Notes: a model not told the origin generated them from the sequence alone. A stretch of 64,000 nt of DNA from Spiroplasma endosymbiont of Amphimallon solstitiale (GCF_964030965.1 NZ_OZ034999.1:310001-374000), one strand, 5' to 3'; positions 31,800 to 43,877 are shown, counted from the first letter of the stretch. Numbers and translations: made by a program.

Positions 31800-34406
31800 A
31801 TGCATAATGATGTTGTAAAAGTTTCAAACCAAAAAATATTAAAGCCAGAAGGAAAAATTCATGTTGTTTATTTTTCTTCTTTGTCAAATAATACTCATCG
31901 TTTTATTCAAAAATTAGAGGTTTTAAATTCAAGAATTCCTCACGATTTACAAGAGGAAATTTTAGTTGATAAAGATTATGTGTTAATAACACCAACATAT
32001 AGTGGGGGTGGTGATATTAAAGAAGGGGCGGTTCCTAAACAGGTAATTAAATTTTTAAATAATAAGCAAAATCGTAATTTTTGTCGTGGTGTTATTGCGT
32101 CGGGGAATACTAATTTTGGTGATACTTTTGCAATTGCCGGGCCAATTCTTTCAAAAAAATTAAATGTCCCACTATTATTTCAATTTGAATTATTAGGAAC
32201 TCATAATGATGTATCAACAATAAAAAATATATTAGTAGATTTTTGAGATAAAGATAAAAAAAATACTAATGAAATAAATACTTTATCTGGAACTTTAGAA
32301 AGTGATGAATATGTTACTTTAAATGCTAGAGCAAAAACTACTAATAATGCACAATTTGATTTGCAAGCAGCACAATCTTATATGAAAAATCATATTAAAC
32401 CAAATTTATTACTTTTTAAAACCGTTAAAGAAAGAATAGAATATTTAGTAAAAAATCAATATTATGATGAAACAATAATTAATAAATATTCAATTACGGA
32501 AATTGAACGATTAACAAATGAAGCATACAGTTTTAATTATCAGTTTACGAGTTTTATGGGTATTTTAAAATTTTATAATTCTTATGCTTTAAAAAGTTTT
32601 AATGGTAAACAATATTTAGAAAATTATGAAGATAGAGTTGTTATGAATAGTTTATTTTTCGCTGATGGTAATATTGAACATGCTAGTAAAATTTTAAGAC
32701 AAATTATGTCTGGTAGATTTCAACCAGCTACTCCCACATTTTTAAATGCAGGGAAAAAACAAAGAGGTGAATACACTTCATGTTATCTTTTACGAATTGA
32801 AGATAACATGGAATCAATTGCTCGCGCTATTACTACTTCATTACAGTTATCAAAACGCGGTGGTGGAGTTGCTTTGTGTTTAACAAATTTAAGAGAATTT
32901 GGAGCTCCAATTAAAAATATTAAAAATCAAGCAACAGGGGTTATCCCAGTTATGAAAATTCTTGAAGATTCATTTTCATATGCTAATCAACTAGGTCAAA
33001 GACAAGGTGCTGGGGCAGTTTATTTAAATGTTCATCATCCAGATATTATGTTATTTTTAGATTCAAAGCGTGAAAATGCAGATGAAAAAATTCGTATTAA
33101 ATCAATGTCTTTAGGAGTAGTTATTCCTGATATTACTTTTGAATTAGCAAAAAACAATGAACAGATGGCACTTTTTAGTCCTTATGATATTGCAAAAGTT
33201 TATGGTAAAGCAATGACAGATATTTCTATTACTAAAGAGTATTATAATATGTTAAAAAACCCTGATATTAGTAAAAATTTTATTAGTGCTCGCAAATTAT
33301 TTCAAATGATTGCTGAATTACATTTTGAAAGTGGATATCCTTATTTATTATTTGATGATACAGTAAATAAAAATAATGCTCATCCCGGTAGAATTGTTAT
33401 GAGTAATTTGTGCAGTGAAATTATTCAAGTAAGTACAGCTAGTGAATTTAATAGTGATTTAAGTTTTAAAGAAATTGGTGAAGATATTAGTTGTAATTTA
33501 GGAAGTATTAATATTGCAAAAGTAATGGAAAGTGGAAGTGAATTTGGTGAGGTTATTTTTCAAGCAATTCATTCATTAGACCACGTATCAAGAAGTAGTG
33601 ATTTTTCTAGTGCTCCGTCAGTTGCATATGGAAATAAAAAAAATCATGCTTTGGGTTTAGGCGCTATGAATTTACATGGATTTTTAGCAACAAATCATAT
33701 TTTTTATGATTCAAAAGAAGCAATTGATTTTACTAATATTTTCTTTTATGTTATGGCTTATCATGCTTTTAGTGCTTCAAATAAATTAGCATTAAAATTT
33801 GGAAGTTTTAGTGGATTTAAAAATTCAAAATTTGCTGATGGTTCATATTTTGATAAATATATAAAATGTCAGTCAGATAAATGAACTCCTGAAACAAAAA
33901 AAATACAAGAATTATTTACAAAATATAACATTATGATTCCAACTCAGAAGCAATGAAAAGAATTAGTAATAAAAATTAAAGAAACGGGATTGGCTAATTC
34001 ACATTTAATGGCAGTAGCACCCACTGGTTCAATTAGTTATTTATCTTCGTGTACACCAAGTCTACAACCGGTAGTCGCTCCTGTTGAGGTACGAAAAGAA
34101 GGAAAATTAGGTCGTGTTTATGTTCCTGCTTATAAGATTGATGATAATAATTTAGCATATTACACTGAAGGTGGATATGAATTAGGACCTAATCCAATTA
34201 TTGATATTGTAGCAGCTGCACAACAGCACGTTGATCAAGCAATTTCTTTAACTTTATTTATTACTGATAAAGCGACAACTCGTGATTTAAATAAAGCTTA
34301 TATTAGAGCCTTTAAAAAAGGTTGTTCATCAATTTATTATGTTCGTATTCGTCAAGAGGTTTTAGAGGATAGTGAAAATTATCAATGCAATGTTTGTGTT
34401 GTATAA
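31800..34406 (+). CDS. nrdIE: NrdI-NrdE fusion: flavodoxin activase plus R1 catalytic subunit
   Basis: 868 aa in one frame with UGA as Trp. Residues ~18-150 are NrdI: VVYFSSLSNNTHRFI (FMN phosphate loop), TPTYSGGGDIKEGAVPKQV and ASGNTNFGDTFAIAGP. A ~20-residue polar linker (WDKDKKNTNEINTLSG) has no stop and no ATG. NrdE starts near residue 168 (YVTLNARAKTTNN). R1 residues: TSCYLL (redox Cys), SNLCSEI (Asn, Cys, Glu), SCNLGSIN (second Cys), IYYVRIRQ (Tyr-Tyr radical pair) and C-terminal CNVC. Ribosome site AAAGGAG. Makes dNTP precursors; NrdI would activate the adjacent NrdF. Confidence 0.9.
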
Positions 34407-34563
34407 ATTAATTAGATTATTGAATAGTAGTTTCAAGTAATAAATAAATTTGTTACAAATTTAGTAATATATTATTTATTTAATTTAAAAAATAGTGAAA
34501 TTTTATTTTGGAATATAGGATTTTTAAAAAAAAATTAAAAAATACATAGTAAATTTTAAAATT

Positions 34564-34607
34564 AAAGTTATAATAATAATTGTAAAAAAAATAATTATTA
34601 TAACTTT
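34564..34607. terminator. Hairpin before tRNA-Ser
   Basis: AAGTTATAATAATAATT / AATTATTATAACTT, long AT stem with an A-rich loop, immediately upstream of the tRNA. It may terminate the nrd operon, but it lacks a T-run. Confidence 0.4.
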
Positions 34608-34698
34608 GGAGTGGTACTCAAGAGGCTGAAGAGGACTGATTGCTAATCAGTTAGGACGGGAAACTGTCGCGAGAGTTCGAATCTCTCCCATTCCGCCA
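34608..34698 (+). tRNA. tRNA-Ser (GCU)
   Basis: 91 nt with CCA encoded. Acceptor GGAGTGG pairs with CCATTCC; anticodon stem-loop CTGATTGCTAATCAG gives anticodon GCU (serine AGY codons); long variable arm (GGACGGGAAACTGTCGC) as expected for serine; T-loop GTTCGAATC. Confidence 0.95.
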
Positions 34699-34704
34699 TT
34701 ATTT

Positions 34705-34728
34705 AAAAAGCATTAATTGCTTTTTTTT
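34705..34728 (+). terminator. Terminator after tRNA-Ser
   Basis: AAAAAGC-ATTAATT-GCTTTTTTTT. Confidence 0.8.
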
Positions 34729-34799
34729 ACTTTTAAATAATAAATTTATTAATAATTAGATATAATTTAATAAAGAACTCTTTATATTAAGGAGAAATC

Positions 34800-36323
34800 A
34801 TGCGTAAACGAGTAAACTTACTTTTATCATTAATCTTATATATTGCTTTGATTGCAACAATAGTTTTTGTTATATTTAATTATATTAAATATTCATGAAT
34901 TATTTTGATGATAATTATTACTTTAACTATTTTAACTGGTATTATTATTTTCATTACCAATCGTATGCAAGATGCAAAACTATCATGAATTATGGTTACC
35001 TTATGTTTGCCAATCATCGGTATTTTTTTATATTGAACTTTTGGTCGTCCTTATCGTTATCGACGAAAACAAAAAGCTTATTTAAAAACAAATAGTTATT
35101 TTTATACCCAAGAAGATTGAACTTTTGCTAATTCAATTTTAGAATCAAAAAAAATAACTTTGAGTGAGGATACTTTATCTTTATTTAAATATACAACAAG
35201 AATTTCTCATCGACCATTTTATAATAATACTGATGTTCAAATTTTAAATAATGGTCCTAATAAATTTGTTAAATTAATTGAAGATTTAAAACAAGCAAAA
35301 AGTTATATTTTTATTAATTATTTTATTCTTGGTGAAGGGGAGCTATTAGAAGTAATTATTAATGTTTTAAAAGAAAGGATTGAAGTAGGAGTTAAAGTTT
35401 ATATGATTTATGATGCTGTTGGTTCATATTTTAGTTTATCTAAATATAAAATATGAAAAATGAAAAAAATAGGAATTATTATTCATAAATTTTCACCAGT
35501 TAGATTACCGTTTATGACAGGAAATTATAATTTTCGTAATCATCGTAAAGATATTATTATTGATGGGAATATTGGCTATGCTGGTGGAGTTAACTTAGCA
35601 GATAACTATATTTATCTTTCTGCAAAGTATGGCTTTTGAAGAGATACCCAAATTAGAATTGTCGGGGAAGCTGTTAAATCAATTGATTTAATATTTAGAC
35701 AAGATTGAAATTTTATTACTGGTAATATTCTTGATATTACTGCTGAAAAATCTGAAATAAAAATTAAAAATAATATTATTGTCCAAGTAATTGATGATGG
35801 ACCGATTACTAAGGAAACAATTCAAAAAGATTTATTTATTAAATTTATTAGTAATGCTAAAAAGCGAGTTTGAATTAGTACTCCTTATTTAATTCCAACT
35901 AGCGATTTAATTACTGCATTGCGTAATAGTGCTTATTCTGGTGTTGATGTTAGATTATCATTACCCGGAATTACCGATAAATTTTTATCATTAGATATGT
36001 CAAGAACTTATTATGATTCATTGATTGAGTCAGGTGTTAAAATTTATGAATATAATAATGTTTTTAACCATTCTAAGTCTGGTATTTTTGATGATGATAT
36101 TACTATTATTGGTTCAACTAATCTTGATTATCGTAGTCTTTATTCAGATCATCAAACTTTAGTAATTGTTTATGATAGTAAAACAAATAGTGATTTATCT
36201 GCTTCATTTGAAAAAGATTTTATTCATTCTAGTTTAATTATTAGTAATCCACTACTACATCGTAGTTTTGTCTATCGGGGTGTATTTTTATTATTGCTTA
36301 GAATTTTAGCACCATTATTTTAA
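34800..36323 (+). CDS. cls: Cardiolipin synthase
   Basis: 507 aa, membrane phospholipase D-type synthase joining two phosphatidylglycerols. Two N-terminal membrane segments and a PLDc_N-type segment (KLSWIMVTLCLPIIGIFLYW) precede two catalytic HKD motifs: HRKDIIIDG near residue 255 and HSKSGIFDDD near 422, the latter followed by IGSTNLDYRSL. Size matches ClsA. AAGGAG ribosome site. Many UGA Trp codons. Stands alone after the tRNA and has its own short leader. Confidence 0.94.
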
Positions 36324-36373
36324 AAAAATTTAGTATAATTAGGTAAATATTAATAATAAGGTGGTCATAATTT

Positions 36374-37075
36374 ATGGGTTGAAGTCGACGAATTAAAAAA
36401 ATTAAAGAATATTTTAGTGATGAAAATCAACCTAATTTGGATATTTCTAAATTATCAGAAGACAATGAAAAAAAAACTCCTTTTTTTAATAGGTTTAAAA
36501 AACAAAAAAAATCTAATAAATCTTCTACTTTAACGAATAATAAAAAACGTAATAATATTTTTTTAAATTTTAGAAGAAGATCAACTATTCAAATTATTAA
36601 ACATTTAGAAAATAAAAATATTTTTAACTTATTTTTTTATACTGATGTTAGTAATATTACATTAATATTAGAACAAGGAATTAAACCTTCTTCACAAATT
36701 AAATTATTGCCAAAGCAAGAATATATTGTTTGAACTTATTTAGAACATGCTACTTATTTAGAATTAGAGTTAGGTAATTCAACACGTCATTTTTTTTGAA
36801 AGTGATGTGCAGAGCAAAATGTTGATGTTAATAAAATAGCTATTATTTCTGTTGATATTCATAAACTATTTCAAAGCACTATTAAAGATTGAGGTTTAAA
36901 TGTTGATACTAATCGTGTTCAAATATATGAAACAATTCCTGTTGAAGCTATTGATTGAATTTTGGTTAAAGATCGCAAAATGTTTCGTTTAGCTAAATTA
37001 TATATTGATAATCAAAGACTAAAGTTAAAACTTTTCCAAGAAAATAATGGTAATATTACTTTAGGCTCTGATTAA
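36374..37075 (+). CDS. Unknown protein, weak DarT-like C-terminal domain
   Basis: 233 aa. Residues 1-75 are basic and disordered-looking (RFKKQKKSNKSSTLTNNKKR). The second part has FYTDVSNITLILEQGIKPSS, then YLEHATYLELELGNSTRHFF and VQIYETIPVEAIDWILV. The spacing of an (H/Y)-T-xx-NxxxILxxGI start and an (A/Q)E..IP.E.I end recalls DarT/DUF4433 ADP-ribosyltransferases, but the His is replaced by Tyr and the similarity is only by eye. No antitoxin-like gene adjoins. AAGGTGG at 36359-36365 precedes the ATG. Confidence 0.45.
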
Positions 37076-37089
37076 ATGGAGGTAAAATT

Positions 37090-38871
37090 ATGCGTTGATC
37101 TGCAATTGTAATTATTGCTTTAATTCCTTTTATGACAATAATAATTATTTTATTTATACGTTTAAATCATCGTAATAATCAATATTATAATGTTATCCAT
37201 GGTGATTTGTTAAGTTTAGTTCCATTGAAAATTGATTTAAAAAATGAAATTATTACTTTTTCTGAACGCTTAGAAGTTTTAAATCGTAAAAAACGAATTT
37301 CATTGTTTGTATTTAAATCAATGATGAATCGTAAAACTAAAGTAAAAATTGAAATTTTTATTCAAGATTTATTAGTGAATAAAGTTCCATTTGAGCCATG
37401 TCATTTTTCGGTTTCCTTCCAATTAGGAAGTAAAGTTATTGTTTATGATTTATCAATTGATTATTTTGATAATAATAAAGTTTTGTATGGTCAAATGCAA
37501 AGTAATATTCGTTATAATCGTTTTGCTATTTCACAAGCAATTATTTTACAACAAAATGAGTTAACAGTGGTAAAGTCAGTTTTTGTACAAACTATTTTAG
37601 ATAATTTTAGTCAAAAAAAATATAATAAAAAAATAAATAGTCAATTTGAATATATGATTTTAATAAAAATAAAAAATTATTTAGCATTAGAAAATATTTT
37701 AACTGTTAATAATATTGAACGAATGGAATTATTAATTTCATATTATAGTAAAATAACTTTAGGATTAGATAATACTATTATTTGTAAATATTATGATGGT
37801 CAGTTTTTAATTTATTCTAGAAATAAGAAAATAAATTTATATCGATTCCAAAAAAAAATAAATAGTTATATTAAACGTAATTTAGTAGAAAAAAGTAGTT
37901 ATTTGCAGATTCAAAGTCAAATATTATGTGTTTATGCTTCAGTAAAAACTGATGCTTCAAATGTCTATATATTATATAATAAAATTATTGATAAGAATCA
38001 ATTAGAAGTAGTACAAAGTAGAGACTTAATTGAAATTAAATTGAAGACAAATGATATTTTAAATTATCCTGATTATAATCATTATTCACTTCTACAATCA
38101 GAACAAATGGAAAAATTATTAAGTGTTAGTATTAGACCGGTATATAAAAGTGATAATTCAAATGAGCCAAATTGTTACTATGCTTGATGAAATTTTGTTA
38201 AAAATTCTTATTATGTTTCGTTTATTGTTTTGATGCGTAATATTCAAGATTCGGGATTGTGGTGAAAAGTAAATGAGCCTTTATTTATTCAAACATTTGA
38301 AAAATTTGCGAAATTAAAACAAGAAAAAAACCTTATTCTTCCTGTTAGTTTAATTGAGTTACAAGATAAAACTATTTTAACAAAGTTGATTGCTCTTGTT
38401 AATAAGAGAAAAAATCTTTTTGAAAATTGTGATTTAATTTTTGATTTTCAAGATATTGGTGAAATTAATAGTTGGAATAAGTATGATTCAATTATTAAAA
38501 CTATTCGTAGTAATAAAATAAAAATTTCTTTTACTCATGATTTACGTCATATTGATAATTTTAAATTAATTAATCATTTTAAGCCTGATTATGTAGTTTT
38601 AACTTCTAATTTATTAGAACAAGTTACTTTTAGTTTTAGTAAATATATTGATGTTATTATTTGTTTACATTATTTAAGAATTTTAGGTATTAAAAATATT
38701 TTAGCTCGTGGTATTATTAATGTTCCTGAAATTATTGTTTTAAAAGGATTAAAGGTTGACTATTTACTAGGAAAAGTATTAGAATCAGAACAAGCAAATA
38801 AAGTGCTAGATGCTTTAAATTACCCAAATTATTGGAAGTGACATAAAAGTCAATCAACGAAAGGTGAATAG
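37090..38871 (+). CDS. Membrane protein with degenerate GGDEF and EAL domains
   Basis: 593 aa. One N-terminal membrane segment (AIVIIALIPFMTIIIILFI). Residues ~180-300 follow a GGDEF fold (FEYMILIKIKNYLALEN...GLDNTIICKYYDGQFLIYSR), with the signature motif reduced to YYDGQF. Residues ~340-590 follow an EAL barrel: SIRPVYKS in place of the Q/EALR strand, WKVNEPLFIQTFEKFAKL, LIFDFQDIGEI, ISFTHDLRHIDNFKLINHF, ILARGIINVPEI and a final VDYLLGKVLE. The catalytic EAL glutamate and DDFG aspartates are missing, so it is probably inactive as a cyclase or phosphodiesterase and may bind or sense. Seven bp before proS. Confidence 0.65.
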
Positions 38872-38877
38872 GTCATT

Positions 38878-40329
38878 ATGAATAATGCAAAGAATAAAAA
38901 TATTACAGCAAGAGAGATTGATTTTGCCAAATGATATACTGATGTTATTAAGCAAGCAGAACTTTGTGATTATGGCGCAGAAAATGGTTCAGCAGCTGGT
39001 ACCATTATTTTTTGCCCTCGCGGATATGCAATTTGAGAAAATATTCAACATTTATTAAATCAAAGATTTAAAATTTTAAATATTGAAAATGTAATGTTAC
39101 CGCTTTTAATTAGTCAAAAAGCATTTCAAGTTGAAAAAGATCATATTGAGGGTTTTGCACCAGAATGTGCAACTGTAACTAAAGTTGGAAATAATCAATT
39201 ATCAGAGGAACTAATTATTCGTCCTACTTCAGAAGTTTTATTTTGTCGTCATTTTTCAAAAATAATTAGTTCATATAAACAATTACCATTATTATATAAT
39301 CAATGATGTAATGTTGTTAGATGAGAAAAAAATACAAAACCATTTTTAAGAACTAGTGAATTTTTATGACAAGAAGGACATACAATGCATAATAACGATG
39401 AAGAAGCAAAAAACTTTACATTAAAAATGATTAAGTTGTATGCTGATTTTGTTGAACAACAATTAGCAATTAAAGTTATTGTTGGTGCAAAAACAATTCA
39501 CGAACGTTTTGCTGGGGCAAAAATGACATATACAATTGAAACTATGATGCAAGATGGACAAGCATTACAAGCCGGTACTAGTCATTATTTTGGTCAAGAG
39601 TTCACAAAGGTATTTAATATTAAATTTAGTAATAAAGACAATAAACAAGAATTAGGATATCAAACATCATGAGGTGTATCGACAAGATTAATTGGTGCTT
39701 TAATTATGGCGCATAGCGATGATCTGGGTTTAGTATTGCCATCTACAATTGCACCGCATCAGATTATGCTTTTAAATTTATCACCTAAAAGTGATAAATT
39801 TAAAATAACTGTTGAAAGAATATTTAAAATTTTAAGTTCTCATTTCCGAGTATTAATAAATGATGATAATAAAAGTTTTTCTTATAAGAAAAGTGAAAGT
39901 CAAATTAAAGGCATTCCAATTACTATTGCAATTGGTGAACAAGAAATTGAAAACCAAACAATTAAATTAATTTTACGTCATAACTTGGATACTATTGATG
40001 TTGAAATTAATAATGAAAAACTATTAGTAACAACTATTATTAATCAATTAAATAAATTAAATAAAGATTTATTTAATAATTCACAAAAAAAATTAAATAC
40101 AAGTTTAAAAGAATTAACAGATTTCAATGAATATCATAAATTAGTTAAAATTCATAAAGGTTTCTTTATTGTACCTTTTTGTGATCAAATAAAGTGTGAA
40201 GAAGAAATTAAAAGTTTAACTGGTACAACATCACGTTGTATTCCTTTAGAACCGTATAAAAAACCAAGTAATTGTTTTAAGTGTCAAACTCCTAATAGTG
40301 TCTGAACTTATTTTGCAAGATCATATTAA
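38878..40329 (+). CDS. proS: Prolyl-tRNA synthetase, short (archaeal/eukaryotic-like) type
   Basis: 483 aa class II synthetase without the bacterial editing insertion. Motif 2 region ([21 protein letters not shown]) and motif 3 region (GVSTRLIGALIMAHSDDLGLVLP) are clear; the C-terminal extension KPSNCFKCQTPNSVWTYFARSY is the ProS type-3 tail with Cys residues. LIIRPTSEVLF is the conserved TxE proline/ATP loop. Follows the GGDEF-EAL gene after 6 bp (operon). Confidence 0.95.
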
Positions 40330-40401
40330 AATTAGTCAGTTAAATAGAAATAAAATAGAGGAAAGATAATTATTTGTTCTTAAATTATTATTGTGATAAT
40401 A

Positions 40402-40758
40402 ATGAAAGAACAAATAAGTGCTGATAAGCAACTAATTGCTGCTATTTTTGTTAAATATGAACAAGCAAAATTAACATTAGCAAATAATAATTTTAAAGAA
40501 AATTATGTTTTGAAAGAGGATAGTGTTCACTATGCTAATAATATAGCGATAAATAAGGATTTAAAAAATTATGAAAAACATGTGCAAATTGTTGATACAG
40601 TTTTAGCATTATTACCAAAAAATGAATATAGTTATATTGTTAGAACGTTCTTAGTTAAATCAAATAAAAATTGATGAAAAAAATATTATCATATCAAAGA
40701 ATATGAAAAATTAGAAAAAACGGCTATTAAGCGTTTTTTATACTTATATTTAATTTAA
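40402..40758 (+). CDS. 118-aa conserved small protein, MG284/MPN403-like?
   Basis: ATG at 40402 preferred; an in-frame GTG lies at 40393. Helical, basic C-terminal half: YSYIVRTFLVKSNKNWWKKY and TAIKRFLYLYL. Such small helical proteins are present across mollicutes, and the C-terminal part resembles a sigma-factor-like helix-turn-helix, but I cannot confirm the family. Nine bp before the next broken gene. Confidence 0.55.
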
Positions 40759-40767
40759 GGATATAAA

Positions 40768-42329
40768 ATGAATATTAATAGCATTGATTTATTGAATTCG
40801 CGTAGTTTTTTAGAACAAAAGATGAATTTAACGAGTGATGTAAAAAACAGCTCCATTTATGAAAAAGAATTATTTTTAATTCCAAGATTTACAGTGGTTG
40901 GCTTTCCGATCCAAACTTTGCAAAAAAGCAGTTATTATTATATTGAACTTCAAATTGTAGAAGCATATAGTTATGATTTTGATATTAACAAAGAACCAAG
41001 TGAAGGATTACTTGACGATGTAACGTTTCAATATGATTTGAAGTATAGTAATATTAAGCAAGCAAGTGGACAACTTGTGATATCTAAATCAATTAAGTGA
41101 GTATTTCTTACTTCTTCATATTTAGAATTACTTGAAAATAATAAACTTGGTCCATATGCTGATATTTCTTTTTTACATATGGTTATGAAAACTTATAAGA
41201 TAATTTTACCAGCAATAGCAATTAAAAAAGATAATATAAATATTTTAAATTATAGTTTTAATTGTAAAAAACCTAGTAATTTAAAGCAAGTTCGTCATAT
41301 TAATAATAAACATAATTATGGAACACTTAGTTTTTACTTTAATAGTAATCCACAGTATCAATTACAAATTAAACCAAAAATGTTTATTACAACAAATTTT
41401 AATTTGGAAATTAAAAATCCCATTATTTTAACGACAGATTTCTCTTTTAATTATGTAGAAAAGTATGGATGACCAAAAATTATTCATCAATTTACACTTA
41501 AAATATTATTTTTAATTAAAAATTTGTTAAAAGTAACATTATTTAGTGTAAAAATTCTCTAAAAATAACACTTTATCATGTATCATTACTTTTCTACAAA
41601 ATTAAAGAATTTCTCTGATGAAGGATTTTATCATATTTTTTCTAAAAAGATTATGAAGAACATGATAGTTGGTGGAAAATCAAGATTAGATGAGGTTTTT
41701 AAGTTTTCTGGTAATAATATTAATATTGCAAATATAGTGCCAATAAAAATAAAACGTTATCTAGTATCACATTTTCCAAAAGTAAAAGATTGTTATAATG
41801 ATAAAGAAACAATATTACGTAAAATATTAATGTTTAATAATAATTTTGATTTACAACAAAATACATCATTAAATATTAATGAAAATCTATCAAAATTTTA
41901 TCAAAATAATAAAATACCAACTTTTTTATTACGTAATAAAAAAATATTTATGAATATTATTTAGAATTTTATAGCACTATTTATAATAGCATTGTAAATA
42001 AAATAGTATTGAATGATGAAATAGGAAAAAATCAATTTGATTTACCAAGATTTGAAGATTTTCACTTTAATATAAATATTCCATTTAATTTTCAAACCTT
42101 TTTTAAATATGATATTAATTTAAAATTTATTGAAGAAAGTAGTGAACCAATTATTGGTGGTCCATATCATTCTATTTTTATTAAAAAATTAATAAGAAAT
42201 AATAGTGAAAATTGAGTGGCAGCCACTAATTTTAGTTTAACTTACAATGAAATATTAAAATTTTATAGTAGTGATAACTTTAGTTTTATTGATTATAAGT
42301 ATTTAATTCATAGTCAAATAAAGCTATAA
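40768..42329 (+). pseudogene. Unknown gene broken by a MITE and a frameshift
   Basis: Starts MNINSIDLLNSRSFLEQKMN; AAGGATAT ribosome site. The MITE at 41445 interrupts ATT TTA ACG ACA GAT TTC TC/T GAT GAA. A second lesion is the A7 run at 41936-41942; a shift there joins the frame ending at 41964 to KNIYEYYLEFYSTIYNSIVN and on to TAA 42327. Ancestral length would be ~460 aa. Beta-rich with repeated FNLEIKNP-type strands, no signal. It could be a membrane-skeleton or surface-associated protein; not recognised. It is followed directly by another broken gene. Confidence 0.65.
41445..41607 (+). repeat. 163-bp MITE, copy 4
   Basis: GATTTCTC before and AATTTCTC after (7 of 8 match). Sense to the interrupted gene; the ATG in its right end reads in frame into it (MYHYFSTKLKNFSDE). 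Confidence 0.9.
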
Positions 42330-42409
42330 AATGTTTATACGTAGGTTACAAATTAGCATTTTAATTATTACTATCACTATTACATTAAGTATTATGTTAT
42401 TTTTTATTA

Positions 42410-43470
42410 CCTGAATTGTAAAATTAAAAAGGACACTTATATAAAAATTAAATTGTGTTAATTCTATAATTAAGAAAAGAAAGGAATTAGCACAATGTAT
42501 AAGTATCTGACTATTGAATCAATAATAGCAATAAAAGAATATAAAAGTTATGGATTTTCGATTCGTAAAATAGCAAAAGCCATTGATTATAGTAAATCAA
42601 CTGTACATAGAGTTTGTAGATTATTAAATCAAAACTTATTACCATTAGAAATATTGAATAAAATTCAAAAAAATAAACAAAATGCAGGTAGAAAATTAAT
42701 AATTTTAACTTTAATAGAAATTAATACTATTAATCATTTGTTAATTACTAAAAATTATGCTCTTGATATAATTGCTAATTTTTTAAAGGAAAATAAAATA
42801 AAAAGTATTTCAACAAAAACTTTATATAACATGTTTAAAACAAATCGAATGGGTTTTGATGAAAATAACTTATTGAGAAAAGGAAAAAATAAACCTCACA
42901 AACAAAAAGAAACTAGGGGCAGAATTAATAATTGTAAGTCTATTCATGAAAGAAATTTAATCATTCCTAATATTAAAAATATAGAAGAATTTGGTCATTT
43001 AGAGGGTGATACTATCATTGGTAAAGATCATAAAAGTTCTATTATTACTTTAGCTGATATATGATCAAAAACCACAATTCCTTTAGCAACTAAAAATAAT
43101 AAATCAGAAAATATTACAAAAAGTATAATAAAATTTATTTCAAAGTTACAAAAAGGAACAGTTAAAACTATTACTTTTGATCGTGGTAAAGAATTTAGTA
43201 AATGAAAATTAATCGAAAAAAATTGTAATGTTAAGATTTATTTTGCAGATCCTGGTAAACCTTGTCAAAGAGGTTTAAATGAAAATAATAATGGTATTTT
43301 AAGAAGATATTTACCAAAATCTACAGATCTATCTTCATATAAACAAAAAGATTTAAATACTATAGCATTTCAAATTAATTCTACACCCAGAAAATCACTA
43401 TCTTATAAAAGACCAATAGATTTAATACAATTATTTTAAAAAACTGTCCCATTTATATTTACAATTCAGG
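42410..43470 (+). mobile_element. IS30-family copy 3, intact 1061 bp
   Basis: CCTGAATTGTAAA to TTTACAATTCAGG, TTA on both sides. Inside the gene at 42331-43868. Confidence 0.94.
42495..43439 (+). CDS. IS30-family transposase
   Basis: 314 aa, identical in sequence to the copy at 29237-30181 as far as compared; HTH plus DDE motifs intact. Ribosome site AAAGGAATTAGCACA. Confidence 0.95.
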
Positions 43471-43877
43471 TTATCAAAAATTTTTCAACTAATAAAAATT
43501 TAAATGAAATGGTAAAAGAATATAATGTAGAATTAGAGACCGTAGATGATAAAAAAGAAAATTTAAATCCAGACATAGTTGTAGAAGCTATTGATATTAA
43601 AAAATTAAATGAAAGTATTACAATTATTTTAGATAAAAATAGTACTATCTTAGCAAATCAGTCACAGATTATATATAAAATACAATTTAATCAAGATTTA
43701 TTTCAATACATATTTTTAAAGTTAATTATTAAAACATTTCCACAATGAAAAATTAATAATTTTATTTTTCATTTTAATATTTTAAATAATGCTGTATGAG
43801 TTGAATATAATACTAATTTAAAACTAGATTATTTAGAATGATATTTTAAAATAACAAATAAAATTTAATGCTCTATG

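Larger units (their letters stand above)
42331..43868 (+). pseudogene. Membrane-anchored unknown gene split by IS30
   Basis: ATG at 42331, one base after the previous stop, gives MFIRRLQISILIITITITLS, a membrane anchor. IS30 copy 3 (42410-43470) with a TTA duplication interrupts it; excising it restores MLFFIIKNFSTNKNLNEMVK and the frame continues to TAA 43866. Restored length ~157 aa. Function unknown; probably worked with the preceding gene, and both are now dead. Confidence 0.7.

Noticed and set aside
32361-33884. Separate nrdE starting at TTG 32361
   Set aside because: NrdE homology begins ~20 residues earlier, there is no ribosome site, and the frame is open from nrdI.
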